Assembly: GCA_001803235.1 (NCBI GenBank)
Contig: MHBL01000367.1
Span: forward strand, 29,813-93,812
Direction of reading: 5' to 3'
Source of the DNA: Lentisphaerae bacterium RIFOXYA12_64_32
Lineage (GTDB): Bacteria > Verrucomicrobiota > Lentisphaeria > Oligosphaerales > YB12-FULL-65-16
Length of the DNA stretch: 64,000 bases
Shown: positions 19,831-28,232 of the stretch, one piece after another
Layout of the letters: every line of letters starts with the position of its first letter
Position numbering within the stretch: the stretch's first letter is position 1
Notes under the pieces: model-generated
Told to the model about the DNA's origin: nothing
Seen by the model: only the letters and a program-made list of their open reading frames with translations
Database searches by the model: none
Position numbers and translations under genes: made by a program

Positions 19831-19905
19831 TGTCGCGCAAAGTGGCAGCATCGCTCCAGCCTTGCTCTACTTCCTCAGAGCGTCGGCACGCCATATCCAC
19901 AGCCG
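19831..19905. repeat. Intergenic repeat family 5 (AGTGGCAGC / GCTCCAGCCTTGC type), copy 1
   Basis: The stretch contains AAAGTGGCAGCATCGCTCCAG, CCTTGCTCTACTTCCTCAGAGCGTCG and matches 26610-26720, where GTGGCAGCAAGGCTCCAGCC is followed by an inverted GGCTGGAGCCTTGC and the same ACTTCCTCAGAGCGTCG tail. No gene is seen in the surrounding 19774-19988 gap. Confidence 0.7.
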
Positions 19906-19988
19906 CCGCCGCCGTCAGCTTGATAGGTATGCCCCCGAGCCGTCCGGGGTGGCTGTCGCCACGTTTCGCTGACGCTGCCATCTCCCTC

Positions 19989-21155
19989 TCACGCCGAACC
20001 ACTGCCGAGGGCCACCCGGTCGCAGATGCAGACCGGAACGAGTCGGCCCTCCTTCAGGACCGCATCCGCGCAGGGACTGCAGTGGACGACTCGCCCGTCC
20101 GCGGCGACAAAGGCCGGGTTCTGGAACAGAAGCCGCTTGGCGCGCAGACCGGCCCGGTCGTGCCGCGATGCGGCCAGAAACCCCAGGTTGCCGCGCAACC
20201 GCCCGCCCGTCAGGGCGTTGGCCAGCAACTGGACGCGGAAACGCCGCGGGTCCTGGGCCTGGTACATGGGGTAACGCCCGGACAGTCGCAGCGACAACCA
20301 GAGAAACGCGCGCTCGAACAGGCTCGCCCGCAGGCAGTGCTGCACCAACGTCGCGTCACGCCGGCGCGCGGTGCCGACCAGGTAGGACAACCAGCGCGGA
20401 TTGCCGGCATCGGCGTTCGACCCGACATACGCGAACGGCTGCAGGCCGAGTTCCCGGCTGACCAGGTCGGCGGTCCGGGTCACCCCCTCGACCGGGTCGG
20501 GCTGCCCGACTGCCGGCCGCGACATCCGGCCGCGCAGCCCGCCGGCCAGCGAGCCGGTCACTGACGCGATCGCGCCCGTGTCCCGGTACAAAGTGATGAG
20601 CAGGTAGTTGATGTGCGGCGACTCGAGCGTCACCCGCATGGCCTCGACAATCTCCGCGGACGTCTCGGAAAAGACCGTCACCAGCAACCCGGCGTCCAGC
20701 CCCTGGGCGTGCAGCAGGTCGGCCTTCGCCTCGATCAGCGCCCGCACCGCGGCGGGGGACGCACTCTTGGGGAGGTCGGGCCGTTCCTGGCCAGATTCGA
20801 TGTGCACATAGATGATGTCGGCGCCGGCCGCCTTCAGACGCGCCGCGTACGGCGCGTCCAGCAGTACGCCGTTGGTGCACACTTCCGCGCCCAGGCCGCG
20901 TTGCTTGACCCGGCTCACAATCCCGCACAGGTCCGGGTGCAGCGTCACCTCGCCGCCCACGATGGTGACGGAACTGAGGCGGCGCAACGCGAGCATCCGG
21001 TCCAGATCGGCCTCGATGTCCTGCAGGGGCCGGAACTCCGCCGGCGCCGCGTTGTAGCAGGCGCGGCACGTGATATTGCAGCCGCGGCAGATGTCCAGGA
21101 CCGCGTGCGGGACCGTCCCCTCACGCCAGGGGAGACGCCAGGCGAGCGGTTTCAT
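19989..21155 (-). CDS. Radical SAM protein without B12 domain
   Basis: The 388-residue product starts MKPLAWRLPW at 21155. The cluster motif lies very early: Cys26, Cys30 and Cys33 (CRGCNITCRACYNAAP). It is followed by VTIVGGEVTLHPDL (the GGE motif that helps bind SAM), EVCTNGVLLD and DIIYVHIESGQERPD, the usual barrel order. A C-terminal cysteine group (HCSPCADAVLKEGRLVPVCICDR) looks like a small auxiliary cluster or SPASM-like tail. Such enzymes often modify peptides or act in cofactor and lipid pathways. It lies between the B12-type enzymes and the amidohydrolase gene on the same strand, so a role in the same pathway is likely but not shown. Confidence 0.88.
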   Translation of the reverse strand: MKPLAWRLPWREGTVPHAVLDICRGCNITCRACYNAAPAEFRPLQDIEADLDRMLALRRLSSVTIVGGEVTLHPDLCGIVSRVKQRGLGAEVCTNGVLLDAPYAARLKAAGADIIYVHIESGQERPDLPKSASPAAVRALIEAKADLLHAQGLDAGLLVTVFSETSAEIVEAMRVTLESPHINYLLITLYRDTGAIASVTGSLAGGLRGRMSRPAVGQPDPVEGVTRTADLVSRELGLQPFAYVGSNADAGNPRWLSYLVGTARRRDATLVQHCLRASLFERAFLWLSLRLSGRYPMYQAQDPRRFRVQLLANALTGGRLRGNLGFLAASRHDRAGLRAKRLLFQNPAFVAADGRVVHCSPCADAVLKEGRLVPVCICDRVALGSGSA

Positions 21156-21294
21156 GTTGGCCTCCCCGTCCTTCGGTCGAGATGTGCAACAAGGACGTCT
21201 TGGCGACCCCACCGGCCTTGTGCCGGTGGGGTCGGGTTACAGCACAGGTCGCTTTCTGTCGTACTCGCAATCGCATGGGTTCGCCGCCCCTTTT

Positions 21295-22308
21295 TCAGGT
21301 CGCGGACGCCACGGTCACTCCGCGGTCGCATTCGCCCGCAACCGTACCGTCTCGCGGCAGGCGCAGCAACTCCCCGGCCCGGGAAAACACCTCGGACGGC
21401 AGGTCGAGACATCGGAACGTGCGGAACGCACGCTCCAACGGATTTCTGACCGCGGCCAGTTCCCGCGTCCGTCTCAGTCCGAGCCGGTGCACGAAACTCC
21501 AGACCTGCACCGGGGCCGGGAAATCCGAGCCGTACACGATCTTGCGCAGGAGTTGCGGCGTTTGCTGCAGTCGCGTCAGGGCGCGGCACCGCGTGATGAC
21601 GGCGAAGGCGCTGATGTCGCCGTAGAACCGTTCGTACTCCAGGGCCATGGCGCACCATGCCCGGAAGTGCGAGGGATCGTGCAGGAACAGACGCGTGCCG
21701 CAATGGGCGGCAATCACCGTGACGCCGCGGTCCAGCGCCGGCTTCAGACGCCGCGGATCGTTCAACGTGGTCGGAAACCCGGACAGGGTGTGCTCCTTGC
21801 CGGCGTGGCTCAGGAGCGGCAAACCGTGCCGGACCAAGGCGTCGTAGAACGGGAAGCAGAGCGGATCGTCCGGCTGGATGTTCTGGCCGGACGGGATCCA
21901 TTTCACCAGACACGCGCCGCGCTCAGCCACCCGGTCGAGTTCGGCAAGGGCGTCCCGGCGAAAGGGGTGGACGCTGGCGCCAAACAACACGCGTGGGTGC
22001 CGGCCAAGCAACGATGCCACGTAGTCGTTGCCGGTCATCAGGCGCGTGTTCCCGTCATCGAAGCTCCCGTCACGCCGGTAGACCCCATCCAAGGCCAGGA
22101 TGGCGACGCGGTCCAGACTGCTCGTGTCCACCCATTCCAGCAGCAAGTCTCGGAACCGCTCGTCCGCGCCCGGCGCCCGCAACGCGTCCAAGGTCAAGCC
22201 CAACCGGTGCAGAAGATACCGGAACCCCGGGCTCACCTTGGGGCCGACGTAGTTGCCGTTCCGCGCCCGGTCGGTGCCAGCCAGGTGCACGTGGATGTCG
22301 TAGTTCAT
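21295..22308 (-). CDS. Amidohydrolase-2-like metal-dependent hydrolase
   Basis: The 337-residue protein starts MNYDIHVHLAG at 22308, giving the N-terminal HxH motif (His6, His8) of the amidohydrolase superfamily. Further metal or catalytic candidates follow on the barrel: LVKWIPSGQNIQPDD, LLSHAGKEHTL, VIAAHCGTRLFLHDP and IVYGSDFPAP, whose Asp fits the last conserved acid. Members hydrolyse or decarboxylate small cyclic or aromatic compounds. The start overlaps the stop of the acyltransferase-like gene by 4 bp (ATGA). Its substrate is unknown; the family often acts on aromatic or lactone intermediates. Confidence 0.85.
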   Translation of the reverse strand: MNYDIHVHLAGTDRARNGNYVGPKVSPGFRYLLHRLGLTLDALRAPGADERFRDLLLEWVDTSSLDRVAILALDGVYRRDGSFDDGNTRLMTGNDYVASLLGRHPRVLFGASVHPFRRDALAELDRVAERGACLVKWIPSGQNIQPDDPLCFPFYDALVRHGLPLLSHAGKEHTLSGFPTTLNDPRRLKPALDRGVTVIAAHCGTRLFLHDPSHFRAWCAMALEYERFYGDISAFAVITRCRALTRLQQTPQLLRKIVYGSDFPAPVQVWSFVHRLGLRRTRELAAVRNPLERAFRTFRCLDLPSEVFSRAGELLRLPRDGTVAGECDRGVTVASAT

Positions 22309-23045
22309 GCTGCGTCCGGCTTGCGCCTGCGTCCCTCGGCCCACTCGCTGAACGGTGAGGTCAGCAGACACGCCCTCGTGCATTCGCCCGCGGCGATCCG
22401 AGTCCCGGCGGTCAGCACCGAATGCGCGCCGACCATGACGCGATCGCCAATCTGGATCGGCGCCAGGGCCAGCTGCATGTCGCCCTGCGCGTTGCGCGCC
22501 ACCACGTGTGGGGTCAGGCGCACGTTGGCCCCGAAAACCACGGCGTCGCCCACGTCCAGAAAGGAGCGGTCGTAAATGCAGACCCCAGGGGCCCAGTACA
22601 CGTACCGCCCGATGCGCGACCCCCACAGCCGCAGCCAGGCGCTGTAGAGCTTCGGGACCAGGCGCAGGCATTCTTCAAGCGCCGGGAAACGGCAGAAGAG
22701 CACCTGCAGGTTCAGTTGGAACCACCAAACGAAGTAATCGCGCGACCCGATGGGGATCCACCCGTGCCGGATCGGCAGCCAGAACCGCACCACCCTGGCA
22801 ACCAGCGGCGGCGCCACGTAGAGACCCGCCAGACAGACCAGGGCGCGCCACGGCCAACCAGCCCACGGCACAAGCGCGATCGCGGCCACGACCACAACGT
22901 GCGCCAGGGGCAGCAGATTGAACGCCACCAGAAGCAGGCACTGCCGCGGTGACCATCCGAACGAGTGCAGCGCGGTCTCAAGCGATGGCGAATCGGGCCG
23001 GGCCTCCGGCGCCAACGGTTCCTGCATCTGCTGACCCTCGCTCAT
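22305..23045 (-). CDS. Membrane-anchored hexapeptide (left-handed beta-helix) acyltransferase-like protein
   Basis: The 246-residue product starts at the ATG at 23045 behind a GGAGG site. Residues ~35-90 contain two hydrophobic helices (CLLLVAFNLLPLAHVVVVAA and LVCLAGLYVAPPLVARVV). Residues ~140-230 show hexad-type repeats of a left-handed beta-helix: GRYVYWAPGVCIYDRSFLDVGDAVVFGANVRL-type turns and then IQIGDRVMVGAHSVLTAGTRI. Such folds are found in acetyl- and acyltransferases. It begins the minus-strand set opposite the DUF362 operon, and TAGATTAT near 23090 could be a -10 box. Acceptor unknown. Confidence 0.8.
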   Translation of the reverse strand: MSEGQQMQEPLAPEARPDSPSLETALHSFGWSPRQCLLLVAFNLLPLAHVVVVAAIALVPWAGWPWRALVCLAGLYVAPPLVARVVRFWLPIRHGWIPIGSRDYFVWWFQLNLQVLFCRFPALEECLRLVPKLYSAWLRLWGSRIGRYVYWAPGVCIYDRSFLDVGDAVVFGANVRLTPHVVARNAQGDMQLALAPIQIGDRVMVGAHSVLTAGTRIAAGECTRACLLTSPFSEWAEGRRRKPDAA

Positions 23046-23059
23046 TGTCGGTCCTCCAT

Positions 23060-23340
23060 AGGGTGGATGGCAATCCCGGCGGCACGCGAGCCATAATCTA
23101 TCGACCTGTGCGGGCAAATCCACAGAGAAAACAAGCGGCGCCGTGGGCGCCAGGATACGCCCGTTCGTAGTGGGCTCGCAGCGCGCGCAACGAAGTGGAG
23201 CGTCAAGAGCCCATCTGGCGTGTTGCGGCGGCACGGCGCGGGGATGGTGTCTTGCCCGGCGGACTACCGCCGGGGCTGCGACACCACTACGAACGGCGCC
23301 GTTCCCGATGTCCGTCCGCGTGAGGGCGTCGCCACTTCGG
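23060..23340. repeat. Duplicated intergenic segment with terminal inverted repeats (family 6), copy 2
   Basis: This is the inverted copy of 14640-14900. The core at about 23169-23300 is bounded by CGTAGTGGGCTCGCAG and CTGCGACACCACTACG, with CCGGCGGACTACCGCCGG hairpins inside. It occupies the divergent promoter region between the acyltransferase-like gene (-) and the DUF362 gene (+). Confidence 0.75.
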
Positions 23341-23368
23341 TTGCGGCCCGGGGCATGCTGCGTATATT
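23341..23368 (+). promoter_or_regulatory. Predicted promoter TTGCGG-16-TATATT before the DUF362 operon
   Basis: TTGCGG at 23341 and TATATT at 23363 are separated by 16 bp. The start codon at 23375 lies only 6 bp after the -10 box, so the transcript would be leaderless or nearly so. The downstream context TATATTGGCC is shared with the promoter candidate at 38713 and, as TATATTTGCC, at 57008. Confidence 0.5.
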
Positions 23369-23374
23369 GGCCGG

Positions 23375-24601
23375 ATGTCCAACACCGACACGCCAGATCA
23401 CGCCGCGACGGCGACAACCGCGCCGGCGCCGCTCTCGAATTCCGGCGGTAGCCGCGTCGTGGTTGCCGCCTGCCCCTCGTACTCGCCCGACGCCGTAGAG
23501 GCCGCACTGACCGAAGTGCTCGACGCACTCGGCGGGCTGGAGACACTCGTCAAACCTGGCCAGACGGTCCTGATCAAACCCAACCTGCTGTGTCCGCGGC
23601 GCCCCGAGGAGGCCGTCACCACGCACCCGGAGTTGGTTCGGCAGATGATCCGGATGTGCGTGAAGGCTGGCGCCGCACGGATCTGGGTTGGCGACAGTCC
23701 GGCCGGCTTGCACGCCGAGAAAGACCTGTGGTCGCGCACGGACATGACCACGGCGGTGGAGGGAACGCCGGCAGAACTGAAGTCCTGGGACACGAAACAG
23801 ACACCCGTCCCGTGCGGCGACGACCTGCTCGCCGTCCCTGAGTGGTTCACCCAGGTGGATGTGGTCATCTCCCTGCCCAAGCTCAAGACCCATTCGTTGA
23901 CGACCATGACGTGTGCGCTGAAGAACGTGTTCGGAATCACCAGCGGACTGGCCAAGTCCAAGTTCCACGCAAAGTACCCGTCGCCGCTGACCATGAGCAC
24001 GTTCCTGGTCGGTGTGTTTGCCGCCCTCAGGCCGCACGTCAGCATCGTGGATGCGGTCACCGTCATGGAAGGCCTCGGCCCCGCCAACGGACGCCCGCGG
24101 CCGCTGGGCGTGCTGTTGGCCAGTCGTGACGCGGTCGCACTGGACGCGGTCGCCTGCGCACCGTTGCGGATTCCACCCGCATCCGTGCCCATGATCCGGC
24201 TGGCTGCGGCCCGTGGCCTGGGCGAAATGGACCTGTCCCGTATCGAGTGCACCGGCACTGGCGTGCCGCAGTTGAACGCGACACGCATGAAGCCGTCGCT
24301 GGCCCGCTACCTGCGCTACATTCCCGAGCCCATGTTCCGAGTCACGACACGTCTGTTCCAACTGCGCCCGAGGATCCAGGAGCGCCAGTGCGTGAAGTGC
24401 GGCATCTGCGCCGGCGTCTGCCCCCGCCACGCCATCGCCACACAACCGCGAAGCGGCTACCCTGCCGTCAACCCGAAAGAGTGCATCGTCTGCTTCTGCT
24501 GCATGGAGTCCTGCCCCCGCGGCGCCATCGCGGTCCAACTCTATCTGGGCTCGATGGTGCGACTGGCGCAACGCGTGGGCAAGGTGGTCAGCCCCCAATG
24601 A
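23375..24601 (+). CDS. DUF362 domain protein with C-terminal 2[4Fe-4S] ferredoxin domain
   Basis: The 408-residue protein has a DUF362 domain (residues ~28-310) with LVKPGQTVLIKPNLL, WVGDSPAG, VDVVISLPKLKTHSLTTMTCALKN and SIVDAVTVMEGLGP. Two CxxCxxCxxxCP motifs follow near residues 340-385 (CVKCGICAGVCP and CIVCFCCMESCP) that would bind two [4Fe-4S] clusters. The DUF362 function is not established; the ferredoxin part suggests electron transfer, perhaps to the radical SAM enzymes around it. The stop overlaps the next start (ATGA at 24598-24601), making a three-gene plus-strand operon with the MBL-fold and radical SAM genes. Confidence 0.9.
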   Translation: MSNTDTPDHAATATTAPAPLSNSGGSRVVVAACPSYSPDAVEAALTEVLDALGGLETLVKPGQTVLIKPNLLCPRRPEEAVTTHPELVRQMIRMCVKAGAARIWVGDSPAGLHAEKDLWSRTDMTTAVEGTPAELKSWDTKQTPVPCGDDLLAVPEWFTQVDVVISLPKLKTHSLTTMTCALKNVFGITSGLAKSKFHAKYPSPLTMSTFLVGVFAALRPHVSIVDAVTVMEGLGPANGRPRPLGVLLASRDAVALDAVACAPLRIPPASVPMIRLAAARGLGEMDLSRIECTGTGVPQLNATRMKPSLARYLRYIPEPMFRVTTRLFQLRPRIQERQCVKCGICAGVCPRHAIATQPRSGYPAVNPKECIVCFCCMESCPRGAIAVQLYLGSMVRLAQRVGKVVSPQ

Positions 24602-25272
24602 TCCGAAACTGGTTCTTCCCGGGCTTGCTCGATACGGGTCCGGTCTGCGACCGGCTCGTGGCGGTACGGGACGGATTCGTAAACCTGTATGTATTCAGGG
24701 CGCCCGCGGGCCTGGTCTGCATCGACGCCGGATGGCGCCCGACTCGAGTGCGCCACGGCTTCGCACTCCTCGGGTTGGACGTGCGCAACGTCGCGGCCGT
24801 GTTCCTCACCCACCTGCACTGGGACCACGCCCGGGGCCGGGACCTGTTCACCAACGCACAAGTCTTTGTGAGCGAACATGAAAGCCCATCGTTCCTCGGC
24901 GGGCGGCGGAAACCCGCACAACCCTTGACCCCTGTCCGCGACGGCCAGACCCTGACGGCCGCAGGCGTCGACGTCCACGCCATTGCAGCGCCGGGCCACA
25001 CACCCGGGTCGGTCGCCTACCTGGTCGACCGCCGCTTCCTGTTCACCGGCGACACGCTCGGCCTGCGGCACGGCGACGCGGTCCCTTTCCGGGCCTGCTT
25101 CAACCGTGACGGGACCGCGCTGCGGCGCTCCATCCGCAAGCTTGCCGCCCTCTCGGGGATCGAACGTCTCCTGACCGCCCACACGGGCAGCACCGTTGAC
25201 GTCGGAACCGCCTTCCGCCGCTGGCGCGGCGCCGGGGCCGACGTGCCACCGCAGGAGAGGGCACGACCGTGA
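24598..25272 (+). CDS. MBL-fold metallo-hydrolase
   Basis: The 224-residue product contains the metallo-beta-lactamase signature HLHWDHARG (residues ~77-85). The later ligands are GHTPGSVAY (~140) and FTGDTLG (~155), with a final His in LLTAHTGST. This is the layout of glyoxalase-II or lactonase-like hydrolases that use two metal ions. It overlaps the DUF362 gene by 4 bp and the radical SAM gene by 4 bp (GTGA at 25269-25272), so its role is probably tied to theirs, for instance opening a lactone or thioester. The substrate cannot be told from sequence. Confidence 0.88.
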   Translation: MIRNWFFPGLLDTGPVCDRLVAVRDGFVNLYVFRAPAGLVCIDAGWRPTRVRHGFALLGLDVRNVAAVFLTHLHWDHARGRDLFTNAQVFVSEHESPSFLGGRRKPAQPLTPVRDGQTLTAAGVDVHAIAAPGHTPGSVAYLVDRRFLFTGDTLGLRHGDAVPFRACFNRDGTALRRSIRKLAALSGIERLLTAHTGSTVDVGTAFRRWRGAGADVPPQERARP

Positions 25273-26582
25273 AGATCCTCCTCATCCACCCGCAAAACTA
25301 CCTGCAACGGCACTCGACCGGGATCTACGGCCGCAGCCTGCGGTACGCCCCCCTCACCATGCCAACGCTGAAAGCCCTCGTCCCGCCGGAACTGGGCGCC
25401 ACGGTCCGTGTCGTGGACGAAATGGTGGAGGATGTGAACTTCGACACGCCAGCCGACGTGGTCGGCATCACGGCAATCACCGGGACCGCCACTCGCGCCT
25501 ACCAGATCGCAGCCCGATTCCGTGCCCGCGGCGCAACCGTGGTGCTGGGCGGTGTACACCCGACCCTGCAAACCGACGAAAGCTTGCAGCACGCCGACAC
25601 GGTCGTGCGCGGTTACGCGGAACGGACCTGGCCTCGACTGCTCCGCGACGTCGCCGCCGACCGACACCAGCGCGTGTACGAGGACGCCGAGCCCTTCGAC
25701 CCGGCATGGATCGTCGCACCGGACCGCTCCGCCATCCACCGCCGCGACTACATCGGCTGGGGTACCGTGGAGATGAGCCGGGGTTGCTCGAATCACTGCG
25801 ACTTCTGCATCAGCCACCGGTTCCACCCCGCCTACATCCGCCGCCCCATCGGCGACGTCATTGCCGAAATCCGGTCTATCCGAAGCCGGATCGTTTTCTT
25901 CCTCGACCCGAACCTGATCGGGGACCGCGAACATGCCAAGGCCTTCTTCGCCGAACTCGCCCCACTCCGCAAGTGGTGGGTCGGTTGCGCCTCACTCGAC
26001 GTGGTCGACGATCCGGAACTCCTCGGCCTGATGGCGAAGAGCGGTTGCCGCGGCCTGCTGATGGGGTTCGAGTCTACGCGTCCCGAAGCCCTGGCCGCCT
26101 GCGGCAAGACGCACAACCTCGGCAAGACCTACGCGCACGTGGTGGACGCCCTGCACGACCACGGCATCCTCGTCCAAGCCTGCTTCGTGTTCGGATTCGA
26201 CACCGACGACACATCCGTGTTCGACGAGGCCGCCGAGCACATCGCCACGGGCCGGTTCGACCTGCCGCAGATCAGCGTCTACACGCCTTTCCCCGGGACC
26301 CCGGTCTTTGACCGGCTCGCGAGCGAACACCGCATTCTGACCCGGGACTGGACCCTCTACAACGGCCAGAACGTGGTCTTCCGCCCGCAGCGCATGACGC
26401 CCGAAGAACTGGCACGCGGCACCGACCGGGTCCGGCACCGGGCGTACTCATGGAGCGCACTGTCGCGCCGCCTGTTCGTGAAGCCGCTGTGGGTCAAACC
26501 CCTCGTCGTCGCGTCGTACCTGGGGTTCCGATCCTACCAACGACGAATCGCCCGAGCCGGGGCTGAACTCAATGGAGCATAG
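25269..26582 (+). CDS. B12-binding-domain radical SAM enzyme (paralogue 5)
   Basis: The 437-residue enzyme starts with GTG at 25269, overlapping the upstream stop. The cobalamin domain has ATVVLGGVHPTLQTDESLQHAD (residues ~89-110). The CxxxCxxC site is Cys173, Cys177 and Cys180 (SRGCSNHCDFC), then FFLDPNLIGDREHAKAFF and LLMGFESTRPEAL. The C-terminal NVVFRPQRMTPEELARG groups it with the enzyme at 15025-16341. It is the only one of the five on the plus strand and ends the DUF362/MBL operon. Function unknown; the family includes methyltransferases and ring-forming enzymes. Confidence 0.92.
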   Translation: MKILLIHPQNYLQRHSTGIYGRSLRYAPLTMPTLKALVPPELGATVRVVDEMVEDVNFDTPADVVGITAITGTATRAYQIAARFRARGATVVLGGVHPTLQTDESLQHADTVVRGYAERTWPRLLRDVAADRHQRVYEDAEPFDPAWIVAPDRSAIHRRDYIGWGTVEMSRGCSNHCDFCISHRFHPAYIRRPIGDVIAEIRSIRSRIVFFLDPNLIGDREHAKAFFAELAPLRKWWVGCASLDVVDDPELLGLMAKSGCRGLLMGFESTRPEALAACGKTHNLGKTYAHVVDALHDHGILVQACFVFGFDTDDTSVFDEAAEHIATGRFDLPQISVYTPFPGTPVFDRLASEHRILTRDWTLYNGQNVVFRPQRMTPEELARGTDRVRHRAYSWSALSRRLFVKPLWVKPLVVASYLGFRSYQRRIARAGAELNGA

Positions 26583-26599
26583 TTGACAGCCGCGCTTGC

Positions 26600-26775
26600 G
26601 TGGGTGCCGCGAAGTGGCAGCAAGGCTCCAGCCTTGCTGCCACACCCCCGATCCGCGCCAGGACTCGCACCCGCCGCGGGACTGCAAGGCTGGAGCCTTG
26701 CGCGACTTCCTCAGAGCGTCGATCCACGGTACCCAACGGACACCAGCATCGCAACTTGACAGACATGCGGTTCCC
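26600..26775. repeat. Intergenic repeat family 5, copy 2
   Basis: GTGGCAGCAAGGCTCCAGCC at about 26610 is followed ~75 bp later by the inverse CAAGGCTGGAGCCTTGCG and a tail ACTTCCTCAGAGCGTCG that also occurs at 19887. The pair can form hairpins between the 3' ends of the convergent radical SAM and PLP-enzyme genes. Confidence 0.7.
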
Positions 26776-26785
26776 GGGGAGGCAC

Positions 26786-27895
26786 TCAGCGGTCGAGACC
26801 GTTCTGGTCCAGTGGCTGGACCTCTTGCTCGAAGTAACGGTGGAAAGACGCCGGCAACGCGTGGTAGTCGATGTCGGCCGTGAGAGACGACAGGTCCCTG
26901 GAATTGTAGGTATTCCAGAACAGGACGGTCTTGTCGCGCAAGGCCTGCCGCTCCATGTCCCCCAGAAGCGCCGCGAACGCCTTGGCCGTGTATGCTCCGT
27001 TCAGAACGATCCCACATTCTTCGTGAACGATAGCGGCAGCTCTCTGCCCCTCTTCCGTGAAACACGCATACCCACGCCCCAGAGCGTCGTCTCTGATCGG
27101 CACAGATGCCACGGCACCGTCATACTCCGGGAAGGCCGGGTCCGCCTGGTGCAACAGCAGCGCCGTGCGCCGCAGAAGCCGGCGCAGCCCTCGCGCACGC
27201 GCCATCTCCCGCTCGATCACGCGCACCGGGACCACCTCGCTCTTGAGCCCCGCTGCCCTCAGCCCAAGCATCAACCCCGCCGCCGTCCCCATGGACCCCA
27301 TAGCGACATAAACCACGTCAGGTTCGGGAAGCTCGCCCGCCGCGATCTGGTCCCGCAACTCGAACGCCGCGTTGACATAACCGATCACGCCGAGCGGGCA
27401 GGATCCCCCGGCAGGGATAGCGTGCGGCGCGACTCCGTTCCGCAACATGCCGCGAACAACGCGGCGCATCGTAGCCAGGATCAGGTGCAGCCAATTCGCG
27501 CACGGGCGCAGTTCGGCGCGAACCGCGTGACTGGCCAACAGGTTGCGCCGGACGTAGTGGGCGTTGACCTGGGGCAGGAGCATGGAGATGCTGGTCATCC
27601 CCAATTGCCCGGCGTATATGGCCGTCGCCAGGGCGTGGTTCGAACCGGCAAACCCGAACGTGATGACCTCTCTGGCGCCGGCGCAATGGGCTGCCGCGAG
27701 CAGGAACTCCAGCTTCCGGACCTTGTTCCCGCCGTAACACGCGCCGCTCAGGTCGTCGCGCTTGATGTACAGCCCGCGCAACCCGGCATCCGCCTCCACC
27801 CGCGCCAACCGCGCCACGGGTGTCGGGAACTGCCCCAACGCCAGATGCGGAAACCGCGACGCCAGACCAGGGTATTGCTTGAACAACGGAAGCAT
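26786..27895 (-). CDS. PLP-dependent ACC deaminase / D-cysteine desulfhydrase family enzyme
   Basis: The 369-residue protein is a fold-type II (tryptophan-synthase-beta-like) PLP enzyme. The N-terminal TPVARLARVEADAGLRGLYI and KRDDLSGACYGGNKVRKLEF carry the Schiff-base lysine in GGNKVRK (near residue 58). GFAGSNHALATAIYAGQLG and VYVAMGSMGTAAGLMLG bind substrate and phosphate. The family covers 1-aminocyclopropane-1-carboxylate deaminase and D-cysteine desulfhydrase; sequence alone does not separate them. The protein is longer than typical ACC deaminase (~338), with an inserted segment of LHLILATMRRVVRGML type. It stands opposite the radical SAM operon and may or may not belong to the cluster. 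Confidence 0.85.
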   Translation of the reverse strand: MLPLFKQYPGLASRFPHLALGQFPTPVARLARVEADAGLRGLYIKRDDLSGACYGGNKVRKLEFLLAAAHCAGAREVITFGFAGSNHALATAIYAGQLGMTSISMLLPQVNAHYVRRNLLASHAVRAELRPCANWLHLILATMRRVVRGMLRNGVAPHAIPAGGSCPLGVIGYVNAAFELRDQIAAGELPEPDVVYVAMGSMGTAAGLMLGLRAAGLKSEVVPVRVIEREMARARGLRRLLRRTALLLHQADPAFPEYDGAVASVPIRDDALGRGYACFTEEGQRAAAIVHEECGIVLNGAYTAKAFAALLGDMERQALRDKTVLFWNTYNSRDLSSLTADIDYHALPASFHRYFEQEVQPLDQNGLDR

Positions 27896-27949
27896 GAGTA
27901 CGCGTTACGCCGGACAGCCTCTTGCAGAACCGCGCCTTGCGGGATGAGT

Positions 27950-28200
27950 GCTCGGGTGTCAGGTGTCAGGAATGCGCAACCGATTCAATATCAGAGTGTT
28001 CCTTCCTGACACCTCCCATGAAACTGAAGGCGCCCAGAGCCCGCGAGGCCGCGGGCGCTCCAGGGTTCGTGCGGTATCTGGGCTGAAGCGCCCGCGGCCT
28101 CGCGGGCTCTGGGCGCGTCGTTGCCGGTTTCACACTGGTATGATCGGGCGGTGCGCCGCCCGGGGCGCGCTGACACCTGACACCTGACACCCGGCTCTTG
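27950..28200. repeat. Long hairpin element (family 4) with attached family-7 hairpin, copy 1
   Basis: The element begins CCATGAAACTGAAGG (28014), contains GAGCCCGCGAGGCCGCGGGC and its inverse GCCCGCGGCCTCGCGGGCTC, and ends GCCGGTTTCACACTGGTATGA. A second hairpin follows, CGGGCGGTGCGCCGCCCG, then GCGCTGACAC. It matches 52097-52262. Direct and inverted CCTGACACC / GGTGTCAGG words surround it. No gene is seen in 27896-28232. Confidence 0.8.
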
Positions 28201-28232
28201 CAGTACTTCTGCAGGAGCCTCTGGGCATCGCG

